Source: Comamonas sp. BIGb0152 (GTDB taxonomy: Bacteria > Pseudomonadota > Gammaproteobacteria > Burkholderiales > Burkholderiaceae_C). Taken from it: 64,000 bases of DNA. Location: NCBI RefSeq assembly GCF_024809975.1, contig NZ_JANUDY010000004.1, positions 62,001 to 126,000 on the forward strand. Direction: 5' to 3'. This document shows, piece after piece, positions 28,211-37,052 of this stretch. How positions within the stretch are numbered: the first letter of the stretch is position 1; the number at the start of each line of letters is the position of its first letter. The notes under the pieces are model-generated. The model ran no database searches and was not told the origin of the DNA. It was given only the letters and a program-made list of their open reading frames with translations. Both the position numbers and the translations under genes were made by a program.

Positions 28211-28247
28211 CCGCTGGCCCGCTCCAGTGAACGCCAGCGGTTATAGT
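28211..28247 (+). promoter_or_regulatory. Inverted repeat and -10 box upstream of ilvA
   Basis: A perfect 8-bp inverted repeat (CCGCTGGC / GCCAGCGG, 14-bp centre) abuts a TATAGT box at 28242-28247, about 140 bp before the ilvA ATG. The arrangement resembles an operator overlapping the -35 region. Confidence 0.35.
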
Positions 28248-28387
28248 GCATCGGTCTCTCGATCACCTGATGCACGCCACCCCGCCCATGCTGCCACCCG
28301 CGCATGCTCTGCGGGCTGGCGCATCAGCCAGGCGCCACCCGCATGCGCTACCTTCCTGTTGCCTCTTTTCTCTAGCGTGCATCCCCT

Positions 28388-29956
28388 ATGCCTTCCAAGA
28401 CTGCTGCCGCGCTGACGCCGGCCGATTACCTGAAGAAAATCCTGACTGCGCGTGTTTATGACGTGGCCATTGAATCGGGCCTTGATCCTGCCAAGAACCT
28501 CAGCCGTCGCTTGCACAACAAGGTGCTGCTCAAGCGCGAAGACCAGCAGCCGGTATTCAGCTTCAAGCTGCGCGGCGCCTATAACAAGATGGCCCACCTG
28601 ACGGCCGAGCAGCTCAAGGCCGGCGTGATCTGCGCATCCGCTGGCAACCACGCGCAAGGCGTTGCCCTGTCGGCCAACCGCCTGGGCACCCGCGCCGTGA
28701 TCGTGATGCCAACCACCACGCCCCAGCTGAAGATCGACGCCGTCAAAGGCCTGGGCGGTGAAGTGGTGCTGGCTGGCGAGAGCTTCAGCGATGCCTATGA
28801 GCACTCGCTCAAGCTGCAAAAGGAACAGGGCCTGACCTTTGTCCACCCCTTTGATGACCCGGATGTGATCGCCGGCCAGGGCACGATTGCGATGGAGATC
28901 ATGCGCCAGGTGCAGAAAATCGGCTCCTCCCAGCTCAACGCTGTGTTTGTCGCCATTGGCGGCGGCGGCCTGATTGCCGGTGTGGCCAATTACATCAAGG
29001 CCGTGCGGCCGGAGATCAAGGTCATCGGCGTGCAGATGAATGATTCGGACGCGATGATCCAGTCTGCCCGCCTGGGCAAGCGGGTAACGCTGAGCGATGT
29101 GGGCCTGTTTGCCGATGGCACAGCCGTCAAGCTGGTGGGCGAAGAAACCTTCCGCGTGGCGCATGGTCTGGTCGATGAATACATCACCGTCGACACCGAT
29201 GCCGTCTGCGCCGCGATCAAGGACATCTTTGTCGACACCCGCTCCATCGTCGAGCCCTCGGGCGCGCTGGCAGTCGCCGGCATCAAGCAGTACGTCGCCA
29301 AGAACAAGACCAAGGGCGAGACCTATGCGGCGATCCTAAGTGGCGCCAACATGAACTTCGACCGCCTGCGCTTTGTCGCAGAGCGCGCCGATGTGGGCGA
29401 GGAAAAGGAAGCGCTGTTTGCCGTCACCATCCCCGAAGAGCGCGGCAGCTTCAAGCGTTTTTGCGAGGTCATCGGCAATCTGCCGGGCGGCGCACGCAGC
29501 GTCACCGAGTTCAACTACCGCATCAGCGATGACCAGCGCGCCCATGTGTTTGTCGGTATCTCCACCAACAGCAAGGGCGAGTCGGAAAAGATCTGCCGCA
29601 ACTTCCAGAAAAACGGCTTTGACGCGCTGGACCTGACCTTTGACGAGCTGGCCAAGGAGCATGTGCGCCACATGGTGGGCGGCCGCTCGCAGCTGGCCCA
29701 GGACGAGCGCCTGCTGCGCTTTGTCTTTCCCGAGCGGCCCGGCGCCCTGTTCAAGTTCCTGAGCCTGATGGCGCCGAACTGGAACATCTCGCTGTTCCAC
29801 TACCGCAACCAAGGCGCAGACTACGGTCGCATCCTCGTGGGCATGCAAGTGCCCCAGGAAGACTCGCAGAGTTTTGAGCAGTTCCTCAACAACCTGGGCT
29901 ACCCCTGGGTCGAAGAAACCCAGAACCCGGCCTACCGCCTGTTCTTGCGGGCTTAA
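28388..29956 (+). CDS. ilvA: Threonine ammonia-lyase, biosynthetic
   Basis: A 522-residue PLP enzyme making 2-oxobutanoate from threonine for isoleucine synthesis. The cofactor lysine is Lys60 in FSFKLRGAYNKM; the phosphate-binding glycine loop is AIGGGGLIAGV. The last 190 residues hold two ACT-like regulatory domains (EERGSFKRFCEVIG; FVFPERPGALFKFLSLM), the hallmark of the isoleucine-inhibited biosynthetic form. cobS begins 25 bp downstream, so the cobalamin genes may share its transcript. Confidence 0.96.
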   Translation: MPSKTAAALTPADYLKKILTARVYDVAIESGLDPAKNLSRRLHNKVLLKREDQQPVFSFKLRGAYNKMAHLTAEQLKAGVICASAGNHAQGVALSANRLGTRAVIVMPTTTPQLKIDAVKGLGGEVVLAGESFSDAYEHSLKLQKEQGLTFVHPFDDPDVIAGQGTIAMEIMRQVQKIGSSQLNAVFVAIGGGGLIAGVANYIKAVRPEIKVIGVQMNDSDAMIQSARLGKRVTLSDVGLFADGTAVKLVGEETFRVAHGLVDEYITVDTDAVCAAIKDIFVDTRSIVEPSGALAVAGIKQYVAKNKTKGETYAAILSGANMNFDRLRFVAERADVGEEKEALFAVTIPEERGSFKRFCEVIGNLPGGARSVTEFNYRISDDQRAHVFVGISTNSKGESEKICRNFQKNGFDALDLTFDELAKEHVRHMVGGRSQLAQDERLLRFVFPERPGALFKFLSLMAPNWNISLFHYRNQGADYGRILVGMQVPQEDSQSFEQFLNNLGYPWVEETQNPAYRLFLRA

Positions 29957-29981
29957 AGCCTCTCTACCGGCCGCCCGCGCC

Positions 29982-30818
29982 ATGCAAGCCCTACGCCATT
30001 TTTTGCTGGCTGTGCAGTTTTTCACCCGCATCCCCATCACGGGCAAGCTGGGTGACTGGGTCGGTTACAGCCCCGAGATGCTGCGCGCCAGCGCCGGTCA
30101 TTTCCCGGGCGTGGGCTGGATTGTCGGTTTGGTCGCTGCTGGCGTGCTGGCCGCCAGCAGCCTGCTGCTGCCCGCTTCCAATGCCTACAGCCCGCTGGTC
30201 GCCGCCGTGCTCAGCACCTTGGCCACCGTGCTGCTCACCGGCTGCTTTCATGAAGACGGCCTCAGCGACGTGGTCGACGGCCTGGGCGGTAGCCACCAGC
30301 GCGAGCGCGCGCTGGAAATCATGAAGGATTCGCGCATCGGCGCCTATGGCGCCATGGCCATGGTGCTGGCCGTCCTCAGCAAGACCGCGCTTATTGCCCT
30401 GCTCGCCAGCCACAGCCTGGCGCTGGCCATGGCGAGCTTGGTCGCCGCCCATGTCATCGCCCGGCTCTGGCCCATGTGTGTGGTGCGCAGCCTGCCCCAT
30501 GTGGGCGACAGCGCCAGCTCCAAAAGCAAGCCGCTGGCGGCATTCATCAGCCGCCAAGGTCTGGTCTGCTGCCTGCTCTGGTCCCTGCCCGCAGCCTTGT
30601 TGCTGGGCCTGAGCCAGGGCTGGCCTGCGTTGCTGCTGGCCCTGGTGCTGAGCGCTGCCGCCGCGCTGTGGATGCGCCAATGGCTGCAACGCCGCCTGCA
30701 AGGCTTTACCGGCGATGGCCTGGGCGCTGCCGAGCAGGTCAGCGAGATCGCTTTTTACCTGGGCGTGGCCCTGTCGCTGGGCCCGGCAGGCCTGTGGCTG
30801 GCCAAGGCGCTGGCATGA
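29982..30818 (+). CDS. cobS: Adenosylcobinamide-GDP ribazoletransferase (cobalamin synthase)
   Basis: A 278-residue integral membrane enzyme joining adenosylcobinamide-GDP and alpha-ribazole (phosphate) in the last steps of cobalamin assembly. The family start MQALRHFLLAVQFFTRIPI and the CDP-alcohol-type metal motif in CFHEDGLSDVVDGLGG are clear, followed by several membrane spans. The ATG at 29982 is chosen because the longer reading runs back into ilvA. Its stop overlaps the cobC start by ATGA. No cobalamin riboswitch was seen upstream. Confidence 0.94.
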   Translation: MQALRHFLLAVQFFTRIPITGKLGDWVGYSPEMLRASAGHFPGVGWIVGLVAAGVLAASSLLLPASNAYSPLVAAVLSTLATVLLTGCFHEDGLSDVVDGLGGSHQRERALEIMKDSRIGAYGAMAMVLAVLSKTALIALLASHSLALAMASLVAAHVIARLWPMCVVRSLPHVGDSASSKSKPLAAFISRQGLVCCLLWSLPAALLLGLSQGWPALLLALVLSAAAALWMRQWLQRRLQGFTGDGLGAAEQVSEIAFYLGVALSLGPAGLWLAKALA

Positions 30819-31399
30819 GCGCGCTGTGGCTACAGCGCCATGCCCAACCGCTGGTGGCACCCGGGGTGTGCTACGGCCGCAGCAATATGCCCGCCGATGA
30901 CAAGGCCACCGCCGCTGCAGCACTGGCACTGCACAGCGCCTGGGCGGCTGAGCTATTGCAGGCCGGCACCGTCTGGCACTCACCACTGCAACGCTGCGTG
31001 CAGCTGGCCACCGCCTTGCAGGCACAAGCGCCGGGTTTCACACTGCGGGCTTGCGACGATCTGGCGGAAATGGATTTTGGTGCTTGGGAAGGCCAGCGCT
31101 GGGACGATATTGCGCGCGATGAGATACAGGCCTGGTCCGCTGACTTCATGGCCTATGCGCCCGGCAGCGGTGAATCACTGGTGGCCATGATGGCCCGCGT
31201 GGCACGCGCGCTCGATGCGGCACGCCAGCAGGCGCTGGAGACCGGCCAGCCGGTACTTTGGATCAGCCATGCCGGTGTGGCGCAATGCGTGCACTGGCTG
31301 CTGACCCGGGGCAACCGGGTGCCGCTGGCCAAAGACTGGCCCTCGGTCAAGATCGCTTACGGGGAATGGCTCCGGCTGCCGCTGCTCAGCAACAGCTGA
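30815..31399 (+). CDS. cobC: Alpha-ribazole phosphatase-like histidine phosphatase
   Basis: A 194-residue phosphoglycerate-mutase-type histidine phosphatase. The catalytic N-terminal motif is LQRHAQP, with CYGRSNMP following; EMDFGAWEGQRWDDI and the second histidine in WISHAGVAQ complete the active site. Overlap with cobS supports removal of the phosphate from alpha-ribazole-5'-phosphate or cobalamin phosphate. The motif has Ala rather than the usual Gly after RH, which occurs in this group. Confidence 0.88.
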   Translation: MSALWLQRHAQPLVAPGVCYGRSNMPADDKATAAAALALHSAWAAELLQAGTVWHSPLQRCVQLATALQAQAPGFTLRACDDLAEMDFGAWEGQRWDDIARDEIQAWSADFMAYAPGSGESLVAMMARVARALDAARQQALETGQPVLWISHAGVAQCVHWLLTRGNRVPLAKDWPSVKIAYGEWLRLPLLSNS

Positions 31400-31437
31400 A
31401 CAAACCTTTACCTCATTTTTAAGATCAGCTTGAGCGC

Positions 31438-32028
31438 TCAGTCGCGCAGCGAACCTGTGCTGCGGTCCACATTGGCGGCGGTATCTGCAACAGGAGCCGG
31501 CGCGGGCACAGGCGCAGCGGCCTGCACCTGCGGTGCGGCCGGGCTCGCGGGCACCGTGGCTGCTACAGCATCGATCGGGCGCAGCGCAGGCAGCGCAATG
31601 GTCATCGCTGCGGGCCCATCCACGCCAGCGCCCAGGGTCACCGCGCGCGGCGCATCGCTGCGCAGCGACTGCAACACCAGGCCATCGGCCACCACCGCAC
31701 CGACCCGGAATACTTTGGCAGGCTGGTCATCGACGGCAATGACGGCTGCGCCGCCTCCGCTGTTCTTGCCTGCCATGACACCCAGCAAACGCCAGCGGGT
31801 GGGCGCAACAGGGGCGGCTACGGGCGCACCCTCTTGCACACCAAACAGGCGCGCCATGGCAGCACCATCCACCTGCACGGCAGCCGGGCCACCGGCCTGT
31901 GGCACCGCCAGCACCTGGCGCGGTGCCGACAGCTTAAGCCCCCAGAACACCGCCAATGCCGCAGCGCCAGCCCATAAAAAGCCGGCCGCCAGCCGAGGAG
32001 ACCAGGGGTTGCGTGATAGTGTCACCAT
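31438..32028 (-). CDS. gspC: Type II secretion system protein GspC (short form)
   Basis: A 196-residue inner-membrane protein, transcribed away from the rest of the gsp cluster. A short cytoplasmic tail and one membrane helix (about 12-32) are followed by the homology region (VDGAAMARLFGV to about residue 135) that contacts GspD, then an Ala/Pro-rich tail. There is no C-terminal PDZ domain, so it is shorter than classical GspC and more like the PulC-family proteins of betaproteobacteria. The ATG at 32028 gives MVTLSRNPWSPRLAAG; further upstream there is no ribosome site. Confidence 0.8.
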   Translation of the reverse strand: MVTLSRNPWSPRLAAGFLWAGAAALAVFWGLKLSAPRQVLAVPQAGGPAAVQVDGAAMARLFGVQEGAPVAAPVAPTRWRLLGVMAGKNSGGGAAVIAVDDQPAKVFRVGAVVADGLVLQSLRSDAPRAVTLGAGVDGPAAMTIALPALRPIDAVAATVPASPAAPQVQAAAPVPAPAPVADTAANVDRSTGSLRD

Positions 32029-32066
32029 TCGCAGATTATGATGCACCCAGATGTCAGTTTCGTCAC

Positions 32067-32083
32067 TTTGACCCCCTTTGACC
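32067..32083 (+). promoter_or_regulatory. Direct repeat upstream of gspG
   Basis: TTTGACC occurs twice with a 10-bp period in the 62-bp divergent gap between gspC and gspG, ending 7 bp before the gspG ATG. Its one-turn spacing could suit a tandem protein site; function is unknown. Confidence 0.25.
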
Positions 32084-32090
32084 TGAGAGC

Positions 32091-32549
32091 ATGATGTTTT
32101 CCTTCCGCCCGCAGTCGGCAGCACGCCACATCCAAGCCCATCTCCAGCGCGGCTTTACCTTGATCGAGCTGATGGTGGTGCTGGTCATCATCGGCGTGCT
32201 GGCCGCGCTGATCGTGCCCAATGTGATTGGCGCTGCCGACGAGGCACGCGTGACCGCTGCGCGCACCGACATCACCAACATCGGCGGCGCGCTCAAGCGC
32301 TACCGCCTGGACAACCAGCGCTACCCCACCGCCGAGCAAGGCCTGGCCGCGCTGATCAACCGCCCCAGCAGCGGCCCCGCGCCGATGAACTGGAAGCCCT
32401 ACCTGGAAAAGCTGCCCAATGACCCCTGGGGCCATCCGTACCAGTACCTGAACCCCGGCGTCAAAGGCGAAGTCGATGTGATGAGCTTTGGCGCTGACGG
32501 CCAGGCCGGCGGTGAAGGCAATAACGCCGACATCGGCAGCTGGCAATAA
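32091..32549 (+). CDS. gspG: Type II secretion system major pseudopilin GspG
   Basis: A 152-residue pseudopilin. The prepilin peptidase site is QRG-FTLIELMVVLVIIG, with Glu at mature position 5, and then the conserved GspG body (RYPTAEQGLAALINRP, WKPYLEKLPNDPWGHPYQY, FGADGQAGGEGNNADIGSW) containing the calcium-binding C-terminal loop. It forms the shaft of the pseudopilus that pushes substrates through GspD. First gene of the ten-gene rightward cluster. Either of two adjacent ATGs may be the start. Confidence 0.96.
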   Translation: MMFSFRPQSAARHIQAHLQRGFTLIELMVVLVIIGVLAALIVPNVIGAADEARVTAARTDITNIGGALKRYRLDNQRYPTAEQGLAALINRPSSGPAPMNWKPYLEKLPNDPWGHPYQYLNPGVKGEVDVMSFGADGQAGGEGNNADIGSWQ

Positions 32550-32616
32550 GCCCGTTTAACAAGCGCTTTGCACTTTTGCAGTTTTTGCTCTGACTCCGCC
32601 CTGCTTTCCGGCCACC

Positions 32617-33066
32617 ATGCGTTGCTCGCTTCCACCCACCGCCCAGCCGCGCCGCCAGCGCGGCTTTAGCTTGATGGAGCTGCTGGTCGTCATCAGCCTG
32701 ATGGCGCTGGCCAGCGCCGGCGTGGTGTTTGCGATGGGCGACAACAGCCAGGACCAGCTCCAGCGCGAAGGCCAAAGACTCGCCGCCCAACTGGAAGCCG
32801 CCCGGGCCCAGTCCCGTGCCAGTGGCCAGCCGGTGCGCTGGCGTGCCGACAGCCAGGGTTTTGTGATCGAGGGCCTGCAAGGCGGCTCGCGCCAGGGCGC
32901 CTGGCTGCATCCACCCGTGGCAGTGCGCAGCAGCGGCGATATCATCCTCGGGCCCGAGGCGCTGATCGGCCCCCAAACCGTGGTGCTGGCCTACCCCGGT
33001 CGCAGCGCGAACAGCATCGCAGTGGCCACCGATGGTGTGCGCCCGTTTGCCTTGCAAGCGCCCTGA
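32617..33066 (+). CDS. gspH: Type II secretion system minor pseudopilin GspH
   Basis: A 149-residue pseudopilin with leader-peptidase site QRG-FSLMELLVVISLMALAS and a GspH-type beta domain (LAAQLEAARAQSRASGQPV; VEGLQG-like strands). It is a tip-complex component of the pseudopilus. It lies 67 bp after gspG and overlaps or abuts gspI. Confidence 0.88.
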   Translation: MRCSLPPTAQPRRQRGFSLMELLVVISLMALASAGVVFAMGDNSQDQLQREGQRLAAQLEAARAQSRASGQPVRWRADSQGFVIEGLQGGSRQGAWLHPPVAVRSSGDIILGPEALIGPQTVVLAYPGRSANSIAVATDGVRPFALQAP

Positions 33067-33088
33067 ACCTTTTCCCCACCCGCCTCGC

Positions 33089-33457
33089 GTGCCCAGCAAG
33101 TCCTCCCCCCATTCCGGTTTCACCTTGATCGAGGTGCTGGTCGCGCTCGCCATCGTCGCCATTGCGCTGCTCGCGGGCGGCAAGGCGATGAACGCGCTGA
33201 CGCAGACAGCAGGTCGCCAAAGCGATGTGATGCTCGCGCAGATCTGTGCCGAGAACCAGCTGATTGCTGCACGCCTGTCGCAACAGCTGCCCGGCCTGGG
33301 CAACACCAGCGTGGCCTGCGAGCAGGCGGGCCGCCTGTTTGATGTGCGCGTGGGCGTGTTTGCCACGCCCAACCCGGATTTCCGCCGCATTGATGCCCAT
33401 GTGTTTGGCAACGGCGCGCCCTTGCTGCGCCTCAGCACCATCGTGGGGAGGTACTGA
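33089..33457 (+). CDS. gspI: Type II secretion system minor pseudopilin GspI
   Basis: A 122-residue pseudopilin with cleavage site HSG-FTLIEVLVALAIVAIALL, and a body with CAENQLIAARLSQQLPG and VACEQAGRLFDVRV typical of GspI, which nucleates the tip complex with GspJ and GspK. The start is uncertain: a GTG at 33089 gives a short leader and avoids overlap; an ATG at 33032 overlaps gspH. Its stop overlaps the gspJ start. Confidence 0.85.
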   Translation: MPSKSSPHSGFTLIEVLVALAIVAIALLAGGKAMNALTQTAGRQSDVMLAQICAENQLIAARLSQQLPGLGNTSVACEQAGRLFDVRVGVFATPNPDFRRIDAHVFGNGAPLLRLSTIVGRY

Positions 33458-34164
33458 TGCCGCGCCCCCCCCGTTTTAGCCAGCAGCGCCCCCAGGGCTT
33501 TACCTTGATCGAGCTGCTGATCGCCATCTCCATCCTGGCGGTAATGACCCTTGCCAGCTGGCGCGGCATTGATGGCATGGTGCGCGCCCAGCAGCAAGCC
33601 CACGCCTACAGCGAAGAGGTGATGGTGGTGCAGGCGGCGCTGTCGCAGTGGAACACGGACCTGAACGCCATCGAGCGCGTCGCCGCCACCACCCCGGTGG
33701 ACTGGGATGGCCGCGTGCTGCGCCTCACCCGCCGCAGCAGCGACATCAATGAACAAGGCCTGCGCGTGGTCAGCTGGGCGCTGCGCAGCCTGGGCAACCG
33801 CGATTACTGGGTGCGCTGGCAGTCGGCGCCCGTGCGTGATCTGCAGCAGTGGCAGCAGGCTTGGAATATGGCGGCCCACGCCGTCTCCAACAGCGCACTG
33901 ACCAACACCAACGCCGATGGCGGCCCGCAGCAGACCGTGCTGATGCCCATCAGCGGCTGGCAGCTGCTGTATTTCCGGGGCAACAGCTGGAGCAATCCCC
34001 TGTCCAGCCAAGGCAGCAATCCCCAGACCGATACCAACAACCCCACCACGGTGGCGCTGCCCGATGGCATCCGCCTGCGCCTGGAGCTGCCCGCACCCGG
34101 TGCGCTCTCAGGGGTCATCACCAATGACTGGGTCAATCCCATCGTGTCGGGTAACAAATCATGA
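33457..34164 (+). CDS. gspJ: Type II secretion system minor pseudopilin GspJ
   Basis: A 235-residue pseudopilin with cleavage site PQG-FTLIELLIAISILAVMTL and the GspJ body (SWRGIDGMVRAQ; LSQWNTDLNAIE). It contains a Ser/Thr/Asn-rich loop (about 185-205). Overlaps gspI by one base and gspK by ATGA, so the minor pseudopilins are translationally coupled. Confidence 0.92.
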   Translation: MPRPPRFSQQRPQGFTLIELLIAISILAVMTLASWRGIDGMVRAQQQAHAYSEEVMVVQAALSQWNTDLNAIERVAATTPVDWDGRVLRLTRRSSDINEQGLRVVSWALRSLGNRDYWVRWQSAPVRDLQQWQQAWNMAAHAVSNSALTNTNADGGPQQTVLMPISGWQLLYFRGNSWSNPLSSQGSNPQTDTNNPTTVALPDGIRLRLELPAPGALSGVITNDWVNPIVSGNKS

Positions 34165-35153
34165 GGCGTCTCCGCAACTCCCGTACAGGCCAGCGCGGCG
34201 CGGCGCTGCTGGCGGCCATGCTCACCGTCACCTTGGTGGCCACGATTGCCGCCAGCGCCGTCTGGCAGCAGTGGCGCAATCTGGAGGTGGAAGGCGCAGA
34301 GCGCACCCGCGTGCAGGCCGCCTGGCTGCTGCTGGGCGGGCTGGATTTCTCGCGCCAGGTGCTGCGCCAGGATGCGCGCGTGGGCGGCCCTGATTCTCTG
34401 TCCGAGCCCTGGTCCGTGCCGCTGGCCGAAGCGCGCCTGTCCACTTTTTTGCAGGCCTCTAACAACCAGAGCAATGCCGACGACAGCAGCATCGATGCCG
34501 CCCAGGCCTTTTTGTCCGGCGCCATTGTCGATGCCCAGGCGCGGCTCAATATCCGCAACCTGGTCGACAAAGGCCAGATCAACCCCGTGGCGCTGCGCCA
34601 GTTCCAGCGCCTGTTTGAGCGCCTGGGCCTGCCCAGCGCGGAGCTGACCGTGCTCAGCCAGCAAGCGCAGGCCGCGCTGCGCACCGAGGGCAAGGCCGCC
34701 AATGCACCGCTGCTGCCCCGCACCTACAAAGAGCTGGCCTGGTGGGGCCTGTCCCCCGGCACGCTGGCCCGGTTGGAGCCTTATATAGTCTTGCTGCCCC
34801 AAGAGAGCAAGGTCAATGTCAACACCGCATCGGCCACCGTCATCTGGGCCGCGGTCGAGGGCCTGGACTTTGCCACCGCCCAGCAAATAGCGCAGATGCG
34901 CCTGAGCCGCGCCTTTGACGACACGGCCGATCTGCAGAAACGCTTCCCCAGCAACACGGCGCTCTCCAGCGCCAACGCGCTGCTCGATGTCAAATCCATT
35001 TATTTCGAAGTCTGGGCCCGCCTGCGCTTTGACGACCTGGTGGTGCAAGAAAAATCCCTGGTCTACCGCCAGGGCCTGAATGTAACGACCGTGGTGCGCG
35101 AGCGCGGTGCCGCGCTGGCCGCCAGCCTGATGGGAGACGGCGCCGCCAACTAG
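34161..35153 (+). CDS. gspK: Type II secretion system minor pseudopilin GspK
   Basis: A 330-residue large pseudopilin capping the pseudopilus. The site QRG-AALLAAMLTVTLVATIAA lacks the Glu at +5, as is normal for GspK. The alpha domain includes DAQARLNIRNLV and the helix-hairpin-helix-like segment KVNVNTASATVIWAAVEGLD. Size and order match the family. Confidence 0.92.
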   Translation: MRRLRNSRTGQRGAALLAAMLTVTLVATIAASAVWQQWRNLEVEGAERTRVQAAWLLLGGLDFSRQVLRQDARVGGPDSLSEPWSVPLAEARLSTFLQASNNQSNADDSSIDAAQAFLSGAIVDAQARLNIRNLVDKGQINPVALRQFQRLFERLGLPSAELTVLSQQAQAALRTEGKAANAPLLPRTYKELAWWGLSPGTLARLEPYIVLLPQESKVNVNTASATVIWAAVEGLDFATAQQIAQMRLSRAFDDTADLQKRFPSNTALSSANALLDVKSIYFEVWARLRFDDLVVQEKSLVYRQGLNVTTVVRERGAALAASLMGDGAAN

Positions 35154-35240
35154 GCGCCTGTGCCTGAACAAGAACATGATGACAAACGTATTGCAGATCG
35201 GTGAACCCGAGACCTCTACAATGCAGCGCACAACACGCCC

Positions 35241-36494
35241 ATGAGTACTTTACTGATTTCACTGCCGCTGCCCCCTGGGCCGGACACGGCGCCCAGCGCG
35301 GCCGGGAGCTACAGCTATGCCCTGTCTCCGGATGGCGTGGCCATCAGCCAGCAAGGCAGCACCACCGCTGGCCTGCTGCCCCAGCCGGGCCGCACTGGCG
35401 AGGTGGTGGCCGTCGTGCCGGCTGCGATGCTGTCCTGGCAGCGGGTAACCCTGCCCCAGGGCGTAGGCCCGGGCTCGCCCCGGCTGCGTGCGGTGCTCGA
35501 AGGCCTCTTGGAAGAGCGCCTGCTCGACGACCCCGCCCAATTGCACTTTGCGTTGCAGCCCGACACCCGCGCTAACGCCCAGGGCGAACCCATCTGGGTC
35601 GCCTGCTGCCCGCGCCAGTGGCTGCGCGACCACCTCCAGGCGCTGGAAGCCGCAGGCCGTGCGGTGGCCCGCGTCGTACCCAGCCATGCCCCGGGCGAGC
35701 CTTCAGCCGACGGTGCGCAGATCCTCATCACCGGCAGCCCCGAACTGGCGCATGCGCTGGTCTATGGCACGGACAGCGCCGATGCGGTACTGGTGCTGCC
35801 CGTCTCGCGCGAAAGCGCCGCCCTGCTGCCCGCGCTCGGGCCTGACAGCATCGTCCATGCCGAGCCCGCCGTGGCCAGCACGGCCGAACACTGGCTGCAG
35901 CGGCCCGTGCAGCTTTACAGCCCCGCCCAGACTCTGCGCGATGCCGCGCGCAGCGACTGGGACCTGGCACAGCTGGAATTTGCCAACAGCGGGCGCAACC
36001 GCCTGCAGCGGCGCCTGGGCAGCGGCCTCAATGATGTGCTCCATGCCCCCGCCTGGCGCCCGGCGCGCTGGGCCGTGCTGGCCCTGGTCGTGCTGACCGT
36101 CGTGGGCGCCAATATCTGGGCCTGGCAAGAGCGCCAGCAGCTGCAGGCCAAGGCCGCGCTGGTGCGCAGCAGCCTGACCACCGCCTTCCCCAACGTGCAG
36201 GTCGTGGTCGATGCCCCCGTGCAGATGGCCCGCGAAGTCGCCAACCTGCGCCTGGCCTCGGGCGGGCTCTCGCCCACCGATGCCGAGCCCTTGCTGGCAG
36301 CGGCGGGCCAGGCCCTGTCCAGCCTGCCCGCCGGCACGGTGCCCAGCACGGTCGAATACAGCGGCAGCGAGCTGCGCCTGCGCGGCCTGCCCACCGATGG
36401 CTTTGAGGCCTTCAGCCAGAAACTGCAGGCCCAGGGCTTGCAGGCCCAGATGCAAAACGACCAATGGGTCATCCGCGCGCAGGCCCAGCCATGA
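35241..36494 (+). CDS. gspL: Type II secretion system assembly platform protein GspL
   Basis: A 417-residue bitopic inner-membrane protein. Residues 1-250 form the actin-like cytoplasmic domain that binds GspE (LPQGVGPGSPRLRAVLEGLL; RLLDDPAQLHFALQPD region), the membrane helix is near 277-294 (WAVLALVVLTVVGANIWAW), and the periplasmic ferredoxin-like domain follows. Its stop overlaps the gspM start by ATGA. Confidence 0.9.
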   Translation: MSTLLISLPLPPGPDTAPSAAGSYSYALSPDGVAISQQGSTTAGLLPQPGRTGEVVAVVPAAMLSWQRVTLPQGVGPGSPRLRAVLEGLLEERLLDDPAQLHFALQPDTRANAQGEPIWVACCPRQWLRDHLQALEAAGRAVARVVPSHAPGEPSADGAQILITGSPELAHALVYGTDSADAVLVLPVSRESAALLPALGPDSIVHAEPAVASTAEHWLQRPVQLYSPAQTLRDAARSDWDLAQLEFANSGRNRLQRRLGSGLNDVLHAPAWRPARWAVLALVVLTVVGANIWAWQERQQLQAKAALVRSSLTTAFPNVQVVVDAPVQMAREVANLRLASGGLSPTDAEPLLAAAGQALSSLPAGTVPSTVEYSGSELRLRGLPTDGFEAFSQKLQAQGLQAQMQNDQWVIRAQAQP

Positions 36495-37039
36495 AGAAAA
36501 ACACCTCCCGCCCTTCGGCATCGGCCTCCTCGTCCGCAGCCAACCTGCTGCGCCAACGCTGGCGCGCGCTGGATGCACGTGAGCGCCGGGGCGTCAGCCT
36601 GGCCGCTGGCCTGGTGCTGATCGCGCTCTTGTGGTGGCTGGCGATTGCGCCGGTGCTGCAAACCTGGCGCAGCGCGCCCGCCGCGCACGCCCAGCTTGAC
36701 CAACAACTCGCCCGCATGCAGGCCTTGCAGGCCGAGGCGCGCCAGCTGCAATCGGCGACCAAGGTCAGCACCGCCCAGGCGCGCCAGCAGCTTGAAGCCT
36801 CGCTCACCCAGCAGCTGGGCACCAGCGCCAAGCTGACCGTGCTCGGCGAGCGCGTCACCGTTACCTTGAGCCGCGCCTCGGCCGCATCCACCCAGCGCTG
36901 GCTGGGCCAGGTGCGCGCCAATGCGCATGCGATTGCCTCCGAGCTGCGCCTGACCCGCGATGAACCCGCCAAGGGCGCAGCAGCTGCTGCCGCCCCGACC
37001 TGGTCGGGCAACATCGTTTTGCAGCTGCCTGCACAGTAA
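36491..37039 (+). CDS. gspM: Type II secretion system protein GspM
   Basis: A 182-residue bitopic membrane protein: a basic cytoplasmic N-terminus, the helix VSLAAGLVLIALLWWLAIAP (about 36-56), a coiled-coil stretch (LDQQLARMQALQAEARQLQ) and a small ferredoxin-like periplasmic domain. It partners GspL. The ATG at 36491 overlaps the gspL stop. Confidence 0.88.
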   Translation: MKKNTSRPSASASSSAANLLRQRWRALDARERRGVSLAAGLVLIALLWWLAIAPVLQTWRSAPAAHAQLDQQLARMQALQAEARQLQSATKVSTAQARQQLEASLTQQLGTSAKLTVLGERVTVTLSRASAASTQRWLGQVRANAHAIASELRLTRDEPAKGAAAAAAPTWSGNIVLQLPAQ

Positions 37040-37052
37040 GCGGCAAACCAAG

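Noticed and set aside
32461-35231. Long minus-strand frames opposite gspH-K
   Set aside because: Antisense shadows of clear pseudopilin genes.
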